Positions 8,531-17,224 of a stretch of DNA of 64,000 nt are shown here, piece by piece. Source of the DNA: Pseudonocardia sp. MH-G8 (lineage in GTDB: Bacteria; Actinomycetota; Actinomycetes; Mycobacteriales; Pseudonocardiaceae); the NCBI RefSeq assembly GCF_002262885.1, contig NZ_NKYF01000007.1, positions 248,001 through 312,000 on the forward strand, in the 5' to 3' direction. Position 1 is the first letter of the stretch; each line of letters begins with the position of its first letter. The position numbers were made by a program, and so were the translations under genes. Under the pieces are notes generated by a model, which was given only the letters and a program-made list of their open reading frames with translations, did not search any database and was not told where the DNA came from.

Positions 8531-9318
8531 CCGCGCCGCCCGGCACCACGCCCCCCGACACCGCGCTGGTGCGCGCCCGAGCACTGCGCAAGTCCTTCGG
8601 CCACGTGGAGGTCCTGCGCGGGGTCGATCTCGACGTCGAGGCGGGAGAGGTGTGCTGCATCGTCGGGCCGAGCGGATCGGGCAAGTCGACGCTGCTGCGC
8701 TGCATCAACCACCTGGAGAAGCTGGACTCGGGGCAGATCCACGTGGACGGTGAGCTGATCGGCTACCGCCGCGTGGGCCGGAAGCTGCACGAGCTCTCCG
8801 AACGTCACGTGGCCCGGCAGCGTTCCGGGATCGGCATGGTCTTCCAGCAGTTCAACCTCTTCCCGCACATGACGGCGCTGGAGAACGTGATCGAGGCGCC
8901 GGTGCGGGTGAAGAGGGAACCATCCGGCGAGGTCCGCACCCGGGCGCTGTCGCTGCTCGACCGCGTGGGGCTGGGGGAGAAGGCCGACGCCTACCCCGGG
9001 CAGCTGTCCGGCGGGCAGCAGCAGCGTGTGGCGATCGCCCGCGCGCTGGCCATGCGACCCCGGCTGATGCTGTTCGACGAGCCGACGTCGGCGCTGGACC
9101 CGGAGCTGGTCGGGGAGGTGCTCGAGACGATGCGGGCGCTCGCCGAGGAGGGGATGACGATGATCGTGGTGACGCACGAGATGGGGTTCGCCCGGGAGGT
9201 GGGGGACACCCTGGTCTTCGTCGACGACGGTGTGATCGTGGAGCGGGGCGCGCCCGCCGAGGTCCTCACCGATCCGAAGCACGAGCGGACCCGCTCGTTC
9301 CTGTCGAGGGTCTTGTGA
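8527..9318 (+). CDS. Amino-acid ABC transporter, ATP-binding protein
   Basis: A 263-residue ATPase of the GlnQ/HisP type. Walker [10 protein letters not shown] is near residue 46, with a Q-loop at [13 protein letters not shown], signature LSGGQQQR, Walker [13 protein letters not shown] and the switch His in VVTHEMGFA. The insertion [18 protein letters not shown] between Walker A and the Q-loop is longer than in GlnQ and resembles HisP-type proteins. It overlaps the permease (ATGA) and the following oxidase (GTGA), so transporter and oxidase are one operon. Confidence 0.93.
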   Translation: MTAPPGTTPPDTALVRARALRKSFGHVEVLRGVDLDVEAGEVCCIVGPSGSGKSTLLRCINHLEKLDSGQIHVDGELIGYRRVGRKLHELSERHVARQRSGIGMVFQQFNLFPHMTALENVIEAPVRVKREPSGEVRTRALSLLDRVGLGEKADAYPGQLSGGQQQRVAIARALAMRPRLMLFDEPTSALDPELVGEVLETMRALAEEGMTMIVVTHEMGFAREVGDTLVFVDDGVIVERGAPAEVLTDPKHERTRSFLSRVL

Positions 9319-10481
9319 ACGCGGTGAACAGCCGGCTGGACGCCGAGGTCGGGGTCGTCGGGGTCGGCACCGTGGGCAGCATGCTGATGTGGCAGCTGGC
9401 CCGGCGCGGGGTGCGGGCGCTCGGGTTCGAGCGGCACGCCCCCGGCCACGACCGCGGTGCGGTGGGCGGGGAGACCCGGCTGTTCCGGATGGCCTACGCC
9501 GAGGGTGCCCGCTACACCGGTCTGCTGCGCAGCGCGCTCGCCGGATGGCGGGAGCTCGAGGCCGAGGCGGACGCGTCGCTGCTGGTGCAGTGCGGCGGGC
9601 TGGCCATCGGCGACCGTGACGGCGACTACGTCGGCGGGCTGCTGGCGAGCGCCCGCGAATCGGGCACCCCGGTCGAGGTGCTGGACCGGGATGCCGCGCG
9701 CGAGCGGTACCCCCAGCACCGGCTGCGGGGCGGGGAGGTCGCGGTTCTCGACACCCAGGCCGGGTTCCTCCGTTGCGAACCGGCGGTGATCGCGGCCACC
9801 ACGCTCGCCGAGCAGGGCGGGGCGACGGTGCTGCGGTACACCGATGTGGACGGCGTCGCCGAGCGCGACGACCACGTCGAGATCCGGGCGGGTGCGGACG
9901 TGTGGCGGGTCCGCGACGTCGTGCTGTGCGCCGGTTCGTGGACCGGCCGGTTGCTCCCGGCGGAGTGGGAGCGGCTGCTCGAACCGCGCCGCGTGCGGTT
10001 GAACTGGTTCGCCGCCCGCCGGCCCGAGCAGTTCCTCCCCGACCGGTTCCCGATCTTCATCCGGTCGACCGGCGACATGCACCTCTACGGGGCGCCGTCG
10101 GTGGACGGTGTGAGTGTCAAGGTGGCCGGGATGGCGCTGTCGCAGCCCGTGGACCCCGACCGGTTCGACCGCCGGCACAGCCCGGACGAGATCGCCGGGG
10201 CCGCCGCCGTGGTGCGGGACCTGCTGCCCGGCCTGCACCCCGATCCGGTGAGGTCCGACGCCTTCACCGACCTGTTCACCACCGACGGCACCCCGCTCGT
10301 GGGGCGGATCGGCCGCACCGGCCGGCTGACGGTCGCCTCCGGCTTCTCCGGGCGCGGGTTCAAGTATTCTCCGGCTCTCGCGTCCGTCGTCGCGGACGCC
10401 GTGGTGCGCGGCACCGAGGGAGCGCTCGAGTTCATGTCACCGCAGCGACTGGCACGCGAGGGCGGTCCGGCGTCGACGTGA
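9315..10481 (+). CDS. FAD-dependent amine oxidase, sarcosine/pipecolate-oxidase (SolA) family
   Basis: A 388-residue DAO-superfamily flavoenzyme. The dinucleotide-binding motif VVGVGTVGS is at residues 13-21, and [13 protein letters not shown] and [14 protein letters not shown] match the monomeric sarcosine oxidase / N-methyltryptophan oxidase / pipecolate oxidase family. These enzymes oxidise secondary amines to imines and release H2O2. The family's covalent FAD-attachment Cys (MSOX Cys315) aligns with Phe in [12 protein letters not shown], so the flavin is probably held non-covalently. Coupling to an amino-acid importer, and the antiquitin-type dehydrogenase downstream, favour pipecolate or a related cyclic imino acid (inference). 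It overlaps the ATPase stop by four bases. Confidence 0.82.
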   Translation: MNAVNSRLDAEVGVVGVGTVGSMLMWQLARRGVRALGFERHAPGHDRGAVGGETRLFRMAYAEGARYTGLLRSALAGWRELEAEADASLLVQCGGLAIGDRDGDYVGGLLASARESGTPVEVLDRDAARERYPQHRLRGGEVAVLDTQAGFLRCEPAVIAATTLAEQGGATVLRYTDVDGVAERDDHVEIRAGADVWRVRDVVLCAGSWTGRLLPAEWERLLEPRRVRLNWFAARRPEQFLPDRFPIFIRSTGDMHLYGAPSVDGVSVKVAGMALSQPVDPDRFDRRHSPDEIAGAAAVVRDLLPGLHPDPVRSDAFTDLFTTDGTPLVGRIGRTGRLTVASGFSGRGFKYSPALASVVADAVVRGTEGALEFMSPQRLAREGGPAST

Positions 10482-11140
10482 AGAGCTCGCGTCCCCCGAC
10501 CGTGCAGGAGTTCGTACTGGCGGAGCTGCGCCGAGCCGTGATCGCCGGCGAGCTCGAGCCCGGGCAGCCGATCCGGCAGGAGGCGATCGCCGAGGGCCTC
10601 GGGGTGAGCCGCGTCCCGGTGCGCGAGGCGCTGAAAATCCTGGAGGGTGAGGGGCAGGTGGTCCACCAGCCGCATCGCGGGTACGTGCTCGCGGCGCTGT
10701 CGCTGCCCGAACTGCGGGAGGTCTACCGCATCCGCGAGATCCTGGAGGCCGAGGCCGCCCGCATCGCCGTCCACGAGCTCACGGCCGCGGACCTCGACGG
10801 CATCGTCGCCGCGCAGCACGACGTGGAGGCGGCCTCGGCGCGGGGCGACCTGCAGGCGATGACGCTCGCCAACCGGCGGTTCCACTTCGCCATCATCGAG
10901 GGGTGCGGGATGGCGCGGCTCGTCCGCATCATCGCGAACCTCTGGAACTCCACCGACGCCTACCGCTCCGTGTACTACAACGCGCAGCACAATCGCGAGC
11001 GCGTCGAGCGGGAGCACCGCGAGATCGTAGAGGCGGTCCTCGACCGGGATGCGGACCGCCTGATCCGGGCGATGGCCGAGCACCGGACCCACGCCGTCGA
11101 GGCGCTCAGCGCGATCATCGGACCGGCTCCGGAGGTGTGA
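10478..11140 (+). CDS. GntR-family regulator with FCD ligand domain
   Basis: A 220-residue FadR-type GntR protein. The winged helix covers about residues 8-70 (EAIAEGLGVSRVPVREALKI is the helix-turn-helix). The all-helical FCD domain follows with its metal-binding pattern: Asp in the NRRFHFAII region and His residues in EHREIVEAV and MAEHRTHAVEAL. It starts on a GTG overlapping the oxidase stop (GTGA). It is likely the local repressor of the ABC-oxidase operon, with an amino or keto acid as ligand, which is the common pattern for FCD proteins. Confidence 0.9.
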   Translation: MKSSRPPTVQEFVLAELRRAVIAGELEPGQPIRQEAIAEGLGVSRVPVREALKILEGEGQVVHQPHRGYVLAALSLPELREVYRIREILEAEAARIAVHELTAADLDGIVAAQHDVEAASARGDLQAMTLANRRFHFAIIEGCGMARLVRIIANLWNSTDAYRSVYYNAQHNRERVEREHREIVEAVLDRDADRLIRAMAEHRTHAVEALSAIIGPAPEV

Positions 11141-11146
11141 GCAGGA

Positions 11147-12106
11147 GTGGTCAGGAGCGGTCAGCCGCTGAACCCGCTGCACCTGCGGACGCTCGTGGAG
11201 GTGGTCCGCACCGGATCGTTCGCCGAGGCGGCGCGCCGGCTGGGCTACACGCCCTCCGCCGTCTCCCAGCAGATGTCCGGGCTGGAGCGGGCGGTCGCGC
11301 TGGCGCTGTTCGAGCGGGAGGCGCACAGCGTGCGGGCCACGCCCGCGGCCGAGCTGATCGCGCAACGGTCGCAGGAGGTGCTCGCCTCGTTCGGCGCGCT
11401 GGACCACGAGATCGAGACCATCGCCGCGGGCGGGCAGGGCCGGTTGCGGCTAGGCAGTTTTCCCACCGCCAGCGCGCGGGTGCTGCCGCACGGGCTCGCG
11501 GCGTTCGTGGAACGTCATCCCGCCGTCGAGATCCAGCTCGACGAGGGGGAGCCGGACGAACTGCTCCCGCTGCTCCAGGGCGGCGAGCTGGATCTCGCAC
11601 TCGTCTACCGCTACGACCTCGTGCCGCGCCGCTGGCCCGAGCGGCTCGTGGAGACCGAGATCCTGCACGAGAACCTGCTCCTGCTCCTGCCTGCCGGCCA
11701 CCGGCTGGCGTCCCGGCAGGCGATCGGGCCTGCCGACCTGTGCGACGAGACGTGGATCGCGAGCCGGGAGGGCACGGCAGGCGCGACGTGCCTGATCCGC
11801 GCGTGCGCGCAGGCCGGATTCACCCCACGCGTCGCCTACCGGAGCAACGACTACGACGTCGTCCAGGGTCTCGTCGCCGCCGGACTGGGGCCGGCGATGG
11901 TGCCCGCGCTGGGGCACGATGCCTCGGTCCCCGGCCTCCACGCGCGGGCGGTCACGGGCATGGCGCTGCAGCGGCACGTGTCAGCCCTGCACCGGGTGAC
12001 CGGCGTCAGCACGCCCGTGCAGGGCGTGCTGAGCGCCTTCCGGTACGCCGCCGGTCTCGTGGCGTCCGAACAGGTGCGGGCCGGGCCCGCCCCGGTCACG
12101 CCGTGA
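11147..12106 (+). CDS. LysR-type transcriptional regulator
   Basis: A 319-residue LysR protein starting at GTG 11147 with GGAGG at 11131-11135. The helix-turn-helix is LGYTPSAVSQQMSGLERAV, and the effector domain opens RLRLGSFPTASARVLPHGLA. It is the last gene of the ABC-oxidase operon, 6 bp after GntR. Its end overlaps the convergent aldehyde dehydrogenase by 11 bp. Two regulators in one operon suggest separate control of uptake and of the minus-strand catabolic arm, but no site can be assigned to it. Confidence 0.9.
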   Translation: MVRSGQPLNPLHLRTLVEVVRTGSFAEAARRLGYTPSAVSQQMSGLERAVALALFEREAHSVRATPAAELIAQRSQEVLASFGALDHEIETIAAGGQGRLRLGSFPTASARVLPHGLAAFVERHPAVEIQLDEGEPDELLPLLQGGELDLALVYRYDLVPRRWPERLVETEILHENLLLLLPAGHRLASRQAIGPADLCDETWIASREGTAGATCLIRACAQAGFTPRVAYRSNDYDVVQGLVAAGLGPAMVPALGHDASVPGLHARAVTGMALQRHVSALHRVTGVSTPVQGVLSAFRYAAGLVASEQVRAGPAPVTP

Positions 12107-13634
12107 ACGTCACGCCCTGGGCGAGCGGCAGCTCCCCGGAGTAGTTGACGGTGTTGGTGGCGCGCCGCATGTAGCTGCGCCAGGCGTCCGAGCCCGACTC
12201 GCGGCCACCCCCGGTCTCCTTCTCCCCGCCGAAGGCGCCGCCGATCTCGGCACCCGAGGTCCCGATGTTGACGTTGACGATCCCGCAGTCGGAGCCGTCG
12301 GCGGCGAGGAAGCGCTCGGCCTCCTGCTGGTCGCCGGTGAAGATGCTGGAGGACAGGCCCTGCGGCACCGCGTTGTGCAGGGCGATCGCCTCGTCGAGGT
12401 CGTCGTAGGCCATCACGTAGAGCACCGGGGCGAAGGTCTCCTCGCGCACGACGTCGCTCTGCCCGGGCATCCGCACGAGTGCCGGCTCGACGTAGAACGC
12501 GTCGGGCGCGGCGTCGGCGAGGCGCCGTCCACCACCGGCCAGCACGCTGCCGCCCTGCGCGGCGGCGTCGGCCAGCGCCCGCTCCATGACCTGGTGCGCG
12601 CGCTCGTTGATCAGCGGTCCGACGAGGGTGGACCCGTCCATCGGGTTGCCGATGGCCAGGGTCTGGTAGGCCTTGCCCACCCGCTCCGCGAGCTCGTCCG
12701 CCACGCTCGTGTGGGCGAGCACCCTGCGCATCGTGGTGCACCGCTGACCGGCCGTTCCGGCGGCGGAGAAGACGATGCCGCGGGTCGCAAGGTCCAGGTC
12801 CGCGGACGGGGCGACGATCGCGGCGTTGTTGCCGCCCAGCTCGAGCAGGCTCCGGCCGAAGCGGGCCGCGACCCGGGGCCCGACGGCACGGCCCATCCGG
12901 GTGGAACCGGTGGCGGACAGCAGCGCGACGCCGGGGTTGTCGACCAGTCGCTCGCCGACGTCGGCGCCGCCGAGCACGACCTGGCTCAGGTGGGCGGGGG
13001 CCCCGACGTCGGCGGCGGCGCGGTCCAGGATCGCGGCCGACGCCAGCGCCGTGAGCGGGGCGAGGTCGGAGGGCTTCCACACCACCGGGTCGCCGCACAC
13101 GAGGGCGACGGCGGTGTTCCACGACCACACCGCGGCCGGGAAGTTGAACGCGGAGATCACGCCCACCACGCCGAGCGGGTGCCAGGTCTCCATCAGCCGG
13201 TGCCCCGGGCGCTCCGAAGGCATCGTGCGGCCGTAGAGCTGGCGGGAGAGGCCGACGGCGAAATCGCAGATGTCGATCATCTCCTGGACCTCACCGAGGG
13301 CCTCGGAGGTGATCTTGCCGACCTCCAGGGAGATCAGTGTCGCGACGTCGGCCTTGTGCGCGGTGAGCAGCTCGCCGAACCGCTTGACGAGGGCGCCCCG
13401 CGCCGGCGCGGGGGTGGTGCGCCAGACGCGGAACGCGTCCTGCGCGCGGTCGACGGCGTCGTCGACACCCGCCGCGTCGGTCCAGGTGACCGGATGCAGC
13501 GACCGGCCCGTGATCGGCGTCCGCGACGTGGCGCCGCCGCGCAGCGCGCCCGGTTCGACGCCGCACCGCGTCAGGGTGCGCAGCGCCATCTCCTGCAACA
13601 TCTCGGTGGCCGGCAGTGCAGGTGAGGCGTTCAT
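12096..13634 (-). CDS. Aldehyde dehydrogenase, ALDH7/antiquitin type (aminoadipate-semialdehyde / piperideine-6-carboxylate dehydrogenase)
   Basis: A 512-residue NAD(P)-dependent aldehyde dehydrogenase. ELGGNNAAIV carries the catalytic Glu and GTAGQRCTT the catalytic Cys (about residue 299). The segment NIGTSGAEIGGAFGGEKETG followed by GGRESGSDAWRSYMRR is characteristic of ALDH7, which oxidises 2-aminoadipate semialdehyde (in equilibrium with piperideine-6-carboxylate) to 2-aminoadipate in lysine breakdown. The ATG overlaps the stop of the upstream dehydrogenase (ATGA), making it the last gene of a four-gene minus-strand operon. The family assignment is strong; lysine or pipecolate as the actual substrate follows from the family. 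Confidence 0.88.
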   Translation of the reverse strand: MNASPALPATEMLQEMALRTLTRCGVEPGALRGGATSRTPITGRSLHPVTWTDAAGVDDAVDRAQDAFRVWRTTPAPARGALVKRFGELLTAHKADVATLISLEVGKITSEALGEVQEMIDICDFAVGLSRQLYGRTMPSERPGHRLMETWHPLGVVGVISAFNFPAAVWSWNTAVALVCGDPVVWKPSDLAPLTALASAAILDRAAADVGAPAHLSQVVLGGADVGERLVDNPGVALLSATGSTRMGRAVGPRVAARFGRSLLELGGNNAAIVAPSADLDLATRGIVFSAAGTAGQRCTTMRRVLAHTSVADELAERVGKAYQTLAIGNPMDGSTLVGPLINERAHQVMERALADAAAQGGSVLAGGGRRLADAAPDAFYVEPALVRMPGQSDVVREETFAPVLYVMAYDDLDEAIALHNAVPQGLSSSIFTGDQQEAERFLAADGSDCGIVNVNIGTSGAEIGGAFGGEKETGGGRESGSDAWRSYMRRATNTVNYSGELPLAQGVTFTA

Positions 13635-14824
13635 GCGGGTGCTCCTCGGAGTGCTGGGTGGTGTTCGGTGCCGGCCTCGTCCGGGGCGGGATGGCCGCGC
13701 AGTTCCATCGCCGTGCGGACCCTGGCCTGGGCCATGGCCAGCGCCGCAGCGTGCGTCGTGGTGCCGCGGCGGCGGCTGTCCTCCAGCACGGTCACGGTGT
13801 TGGCGCGCAGCTTCTCCGAGATCATGGCGAAGATCAGGCCCGGGTCCGGGGTGAACGGCGAGTTGCGGGCGGTCATGGAGTGGGCCGCGGCCACGACCCC
13901 GCCGGCGTTGGCGATGAAGTCGGGCACCACGGCGATCCCGCGGGCGAAGAGCAGCTCTCTGGCGGCGGGTGTGGTCGGCATGTTGGCGCCCTCGACGACG
14001 AGCCGGGCGGTGGTACCCCGGGCGACGTCCTCGTCGATGACGTCCTCCCGCGCCGCCGGCACCAGGACGTCGGCGTCGAGGTGGAGCAGTCCGTCGGCGG
14101 GCCGGACGCCGCCGTACTCGTGCACGCAGGCGTCACCGGCCTCGGCGTGCAGCTTCAGCAGGGCCGCGACGTCGAGGCCGTCGCGGTCGTACACGCAGCC
14201 CTGCGCCGTCGAGATCCCGACGACGACCGCGCCCAGCGCGTCGAACCTGCGTACCGCGGCGGTGCCGACCGCGCCGAAGCCCTGGACCACGACGCGGGCT
14301 CCCGCGAGGCCGGTGCCGATGTTCCCGGCCGCCGCGTCCGCCGCCTCGGCCACCCCGTAGCCCGTGACGCCCAGCTCGTCGTAGGGCAGGCCGCCCAGTG
14401 CCCGCGGGAGGCCGACCGCGGCGCCCCGGTCCCCGAGCTCGTCGGCCATGATCGCGGCGTCGCGCTCCGACAGGCCCATGTCGAGGCCGAAGACGTACTC
14501 GCGGGGGACCTCGTTCGCCAGTGCGCGGGCGAAGGCCCGCAGCACCGCCTCCTTGTCCTCGCCGTGGGGGTCGCCGAGGATCCCGGCCTTCGCGCCGCCG
14601 TGGAACAGGTCCACGGCCGCCCATTTCCAGGTCATGGTGCGGGCGAGGCGCGCCACCTCGATGACGGTGAGTGTGGGGCTCATCCGGGTGCCGCCCTTGC
14701 CCATGCCGCGGGCGGTGTTGTCCAGGACCAGCACACCCTTCATGCCGGTCCGCCGGTCCGACACGCAGACCACCTTCTCCGGACCCCAGCCGTCCATCAG
14801 CGAGAACACATCGCCATCCCGCAC
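13631..14824 (-). CDS. Glu/Leu/Phe/Val-type amino-acid dehydrogenase
   Basis: A 397-residue NAD(P)-dependent oxidative deaminase. The dimerisation half contains ARGMGKGGTRM and the active-site Lys region LFHGGAKAGILG. The Rossmann half has VVVQGFGAVGTAAVRR, and ANAGGVV closes the nucleotide site. It is shorter than typical glutamate dehydrogenases (410-450) and longer than Leu/Phe dehydrogenases (about 360), so substrate is open. It starts on GTG 14824 with GGGAGGAG about 5 bases upstream on its strand. In the operon it could regenerate the amino acceptor for the aminotransferase, or deaminate the substrate directly (inference). Confidence 0.85.
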   Translation of the reverse strand: MRDGDVFSLMDGWGPEKVVCVSDRRTGMKGVLVLDNTARGMGKGGTRMSPTLTVIEVARLARTMTWKWAAVDLFHGGAKAGILGDPHGEDKEAVLRAFARALANEVPREYVFGLDMGLSERDAAIMADELGDRGAAVGLPRALGGLPYDELGVTGYGVAEAADAAAGNIGTGLAGARVVVQGFGAVGTAAVRRFDALGAVVVGISTAQGCVYDRDGLDVAALLKLHAEAGDACVHEYGGVRPADGLLHLDADVLVPAAREDVIDEDVARGTTARLVVEGANMPTTPAARELLFARGIAVVPDFIANAGGVVAAAHSMTARNSPFTPDPGLIFAMISEKLRANTVTVLEDSRRRGTTTHAAALAMAQARVRTAMELRGHPAPDEAGTEHHPALRGAPA

Positions 14825-14991
14825 CCGGGCTCCTCCCGATCGGCAACAGTCGACGCCAGCATCATCGTCGACGGCGCGCGGGCCAAGGGGGTCAGCACGC
14901 GAGGTCCGAAGCCCCAGCAGCAGCGATCATGGCCCTCGCCGCGGTCGAGCCGTTGCCGGTGTCGGGGAAGGTGCAGCGGCGAGTCGCTCCG

Positions 14992-15732
14992 TCAGTGCAC
15001 CAACCCGCCGTCGACGGCGAGGACCTGGCCGGAGACGTACGAGGCCAGCTCGCTGAGCAGGAACACGACAGGATCCGCGATCTCGGAGGGATCGGGCAGT
15101 CTGCCGAGCGCGATGCCGTCGACCACCCGCTCGACCGGGCGCCCCGCCCAGACCCGGCGCAGCCGCTCGGTCAGGACGGGCCCGGGGGCCAGTGCGTTGA
15201 CCCGGATCCCACGTGGGCCGAGAGTGCGGGCGAGATAGCGGGTGTACATGTGGACGGCGGCCTTGGCGACGCCGTAGTGGCTGTAGCCGCCGTCGGGGGT
15301 CGGGGCACGGCCGTTCAGCGAACCCAACGTGACGATCGCGGGCGACGTCGCGCGGGCGAGGCCGGGCAGCGCGGCGTTCACCGTGTGCAGCGCGCTGAAC
15401 AGGTTCCCGTCGAGCACCTCCTGCAGAGTGGCGGGCGAGAGGCCCGCTGCGGTGTTCTCCTCGGGTGCGCCGGTGCCGCCACCCGCGCAGCAGACGAGGC
15501 CGTCGAGCCGTGGATGGCGGTCGAGGATCCGGGCGAACGCCGCCGTCGTGGCCGCCTCGTCGGTCAGATCGCAGATCAACGTCCACGCCTCGCCCTGCGG
15601 CGCGTGGGCGGGCGCCGCGCGGTCCAGGACGACCGGGGTCCCGCCGTGGGCCGTCACCGCGGAACAGATCGCGCCGCCCAGCCCTCCCGCCCCGCCGGTG
15701 ACCACGACGACGCGGCCCTCGAGCAGCCTCAT
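14992..15732 (-). CDS. Short-chain dehydrogenase/reductase
   Basis: A 246-residue classical SDR. The cofactor motif TGGAGGLGG is at about residues 12-20, the catalytic Ser is in LGSLNGR, and the Tyr-Lys pair in YSHYGVAKAAVHMY. Asp near the second strand (VVLDRAAP) favours NAD over NADP. Its ATG overlaps the stop of the upstream aminotransferase (ATGA). The role in the operon is unclear: it may oxidise a hydroxy acid or reduce a semialdehyde. 167 bp without a gene separate it from the next dehydrogenase. Confidence 0.88.
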   Translation of the reverse strand: MRLLEGRVVVVTGGAGGLGGAICSAVTAHGGTPVVLDRAAPAHAPQGEAWTLICDLTDEAATTAAFARILDRHPRLDGLVCCAGGGTGAPEENTAAGLSPATLQEVLDGNLFSALHTVNAALPGLARATSPAIVTLGSLNGRAPTPDGGYSHYGVAKAAVHMYTRYLARTLGPRGIRVNALAPGPVLTERLRRVWAGRPVERVVDGIALGRLPDPSEIADPVVFLLSELASYVSGQVLAVDGGLVH

Positions 15733-17045
15733 CGGTCCGTCCCCACCGGGCCGTCGACGATCGCGGCGGCGAGCAGCTCCAGCGCCCGATCGGCTTCCTC
15801 GGCGGTGACGGTCATCGGCGGGGTGATCCGCAGGACGTTCCCGTAGAGCCCGCCGCGCCCGATCAGCAGCCCGAGCGATCGTGCCCGCTCCACCGCCGCG
15901 AGCGCTCTTGCCGCGGACGCGGTGGTGCCGCCGGGCTCGACCAGCTCGATGCCGATCATGAGACCGGAGCCGCGCACCTCGCCGATCGAGCGGCGGTCCG
16001 CGGCGAGCCGTGCCAGCCCGGCCTGCAGCCGACAGCCGATCTCGTCGGCGTTGCGCATCAGGTCGTGGTCGCGGATGTGGTCGAGCGTGGCGTTGGCGGC
16101 GGCGGTGGCGATCGGGTTGCCGCCCGCTGTGGAGATCGACTGCGCTGGCAGGCTGTGCACCAGCTCGGCCTCCGCGACGACGCCGCCGATGGCCAGCCCG
16201 TTCGCCAGCCCCTTCGCGAAGGTGATCGCCTCGGGGAGCACGCCGTGTGCGTGCATCCCGAAGAACGCCTTGCCCGTCCGGCCCCAACCGGACTGCACCT
16301 CGTCCGAGACCAGCGGGATGCCGTACTCGTCGAGGACCTGCTTGGTCCGGGCGAAGAAGCCGGGCGGCGGCTCGGCGAAGCCGCCTGCGCCCTGGATCGG
16401 CTCGGCGAGCAGGCAGGCGACGGGCCCGCTCGTGCTCGTCTCGATGATCGCGCGGGTCTCCTCGACGCAGGCGTCGACGAACGCGGCCTCGCCGAGGTCG
16501 CGGAAGGGGCTGCGGTAGCGGTAGCCGCTGTGCAGGTAGCTGACCTGCACCGGGCTGAACCCGGTGGCCGACCACGACCGGATGCCGGTGGTCGCGACCG
16601 TGCCGAAGGTCCGGCCGTGGTAGCCGCCGCGCAGGGCGAGCACCTGGTTGCTGCGTGCCTTCGCCGTGGTGAACAGCAGCGCGGCCTCCACCGCCTCGCT
16701 GCCCGAGTTCACGAAGAACACCCTGGGGTCGCGCATCCGGCTGGCCTCGGCGATCCGCTCCGCCAGCCGGATCTGCCCGGAAAGCAGGTAGAGCGTCGAC
16801 GAGTGCAGGATGCGGCCCGCCTGTTCCCGGATCGCCTCGACGATCTCCGGGATGCCGTGCCCGACCATGGTGGCGAGCAGCCCGCCGAAGAAGTCCAGGT
16901 ACTCGACCCCGTCGCTGCTCACGACCGTCCGGCCGGAGCCCGACACCAGCTCCAGCGGCTCGTCGTAGTAGAGCCCCATCCACTCGGGCATCACCGCGCG
17001 GTGGCGGTCCAGCAGGGCTCGGGGCGCAGCGGCGAGTTCGGTCAT
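15729..17045 (-). CDS. Class III PLP aminotransferase (omega-amino-acid / AGXT2-like)
   Basis: A 438-residue fold-type I aminotransferase. VNSGSEAVEAALL and the GGYHGRTFG loop bind the cofactor, VSDEVQSGWGRTGK carries the PLP-contacting Asp, and TFAKGLANGLAIGG contains the Schiff-base Lys. Relatives act on GABA, lysine epsilon-amino groups, beta-alanine or 3-aminoisobutyrate. It is the first gene of the minus-strand operon. No ribosome site is seen; on its strand TACCGT ends 7 bases before the ATG, a leaderless-type -10 box. Two IclR-like palindromes lie 53-88 bp upstream, shared with the divergent M20 gene. Confidence 0.9.
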   Translation of the reverse strand: MTELAAAPRALLDRHRAVMPEWMGLYYDEPLELVSGSGRTVVSSDGVEYLDFFGGLLATMVGHGIPEIVEAIREQAGRILHSSTLYLLSGQIRLAERIAEASRMRDPRVFFVNSGSEAVEAALLFTTAKARSNQVLALRGGYHGRTFGTVATTGIRSWSATGFSPVQVSYLHSGYRYRSPFRDLGEAAFVDACVEETRAIIETSTSGPVACLLAEPIQGAGGFAEPPPGFFARTKQVLDEYGIPLVSDEVQSGWGRTGKAFFGMHAHGVLPEAITFAKGLANGLAIGGVVAEAELVHSLPAQSISTAGGNPIATAAANATLDHIRDHDLMRNADEIGCRLQAGLARLAADRRSIGEVRGSGLMIGIELVEPGGTTASAARALAAVERARSLGLLIGRGGLYGNVLRITPPMTVTAEEADRALELLAAAIVDGPVGTDR

Positions 17046-17097
17046 GCCGCGGACGGTAGGAGGGGACGAGCCACCGGCCCGCCGCGTGCTACGAAGA

Positions 17098-17133
17098 TTT
17101 CGGATAGTCGAAAACCGAGTTCGGATTGCCGAA
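17098..17133. promoter_or_regulatory. Tandem palindromes between aminotransferase and M20 genes (candidate IclR operator)
   Basis: TTTCGGATAGTCGAAA (17098-17113) and TTCGGATTGCCGAA (17120-17133) share the core TTCGGATWGYCGAA, and their cores start 21 bp apart (17099 and 17120), two helical turns. They lie in the only promoter region shared by both arms of the island. The divergent operon encodes an IclR protein, which is the natural candidate to bind them. Confidence 0.65.
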
Positions 17134-17224
17134 CGGCCGGCCGGCGGGCGTGCACTGTTGCCCGGCCGGACAGCCCGGCGACCGCGACCCGAGCAGAAGG
17201 ACCCGAGCAGAAGGAGCGCAGGCG

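Noticed and set aside
12096-12106. Functional overlap of the LysR and aldehyde dehydrogenase 3' ends
   Set aside because: An 11-bp convergent overlap is common in dense genomes and shows no hairpin.
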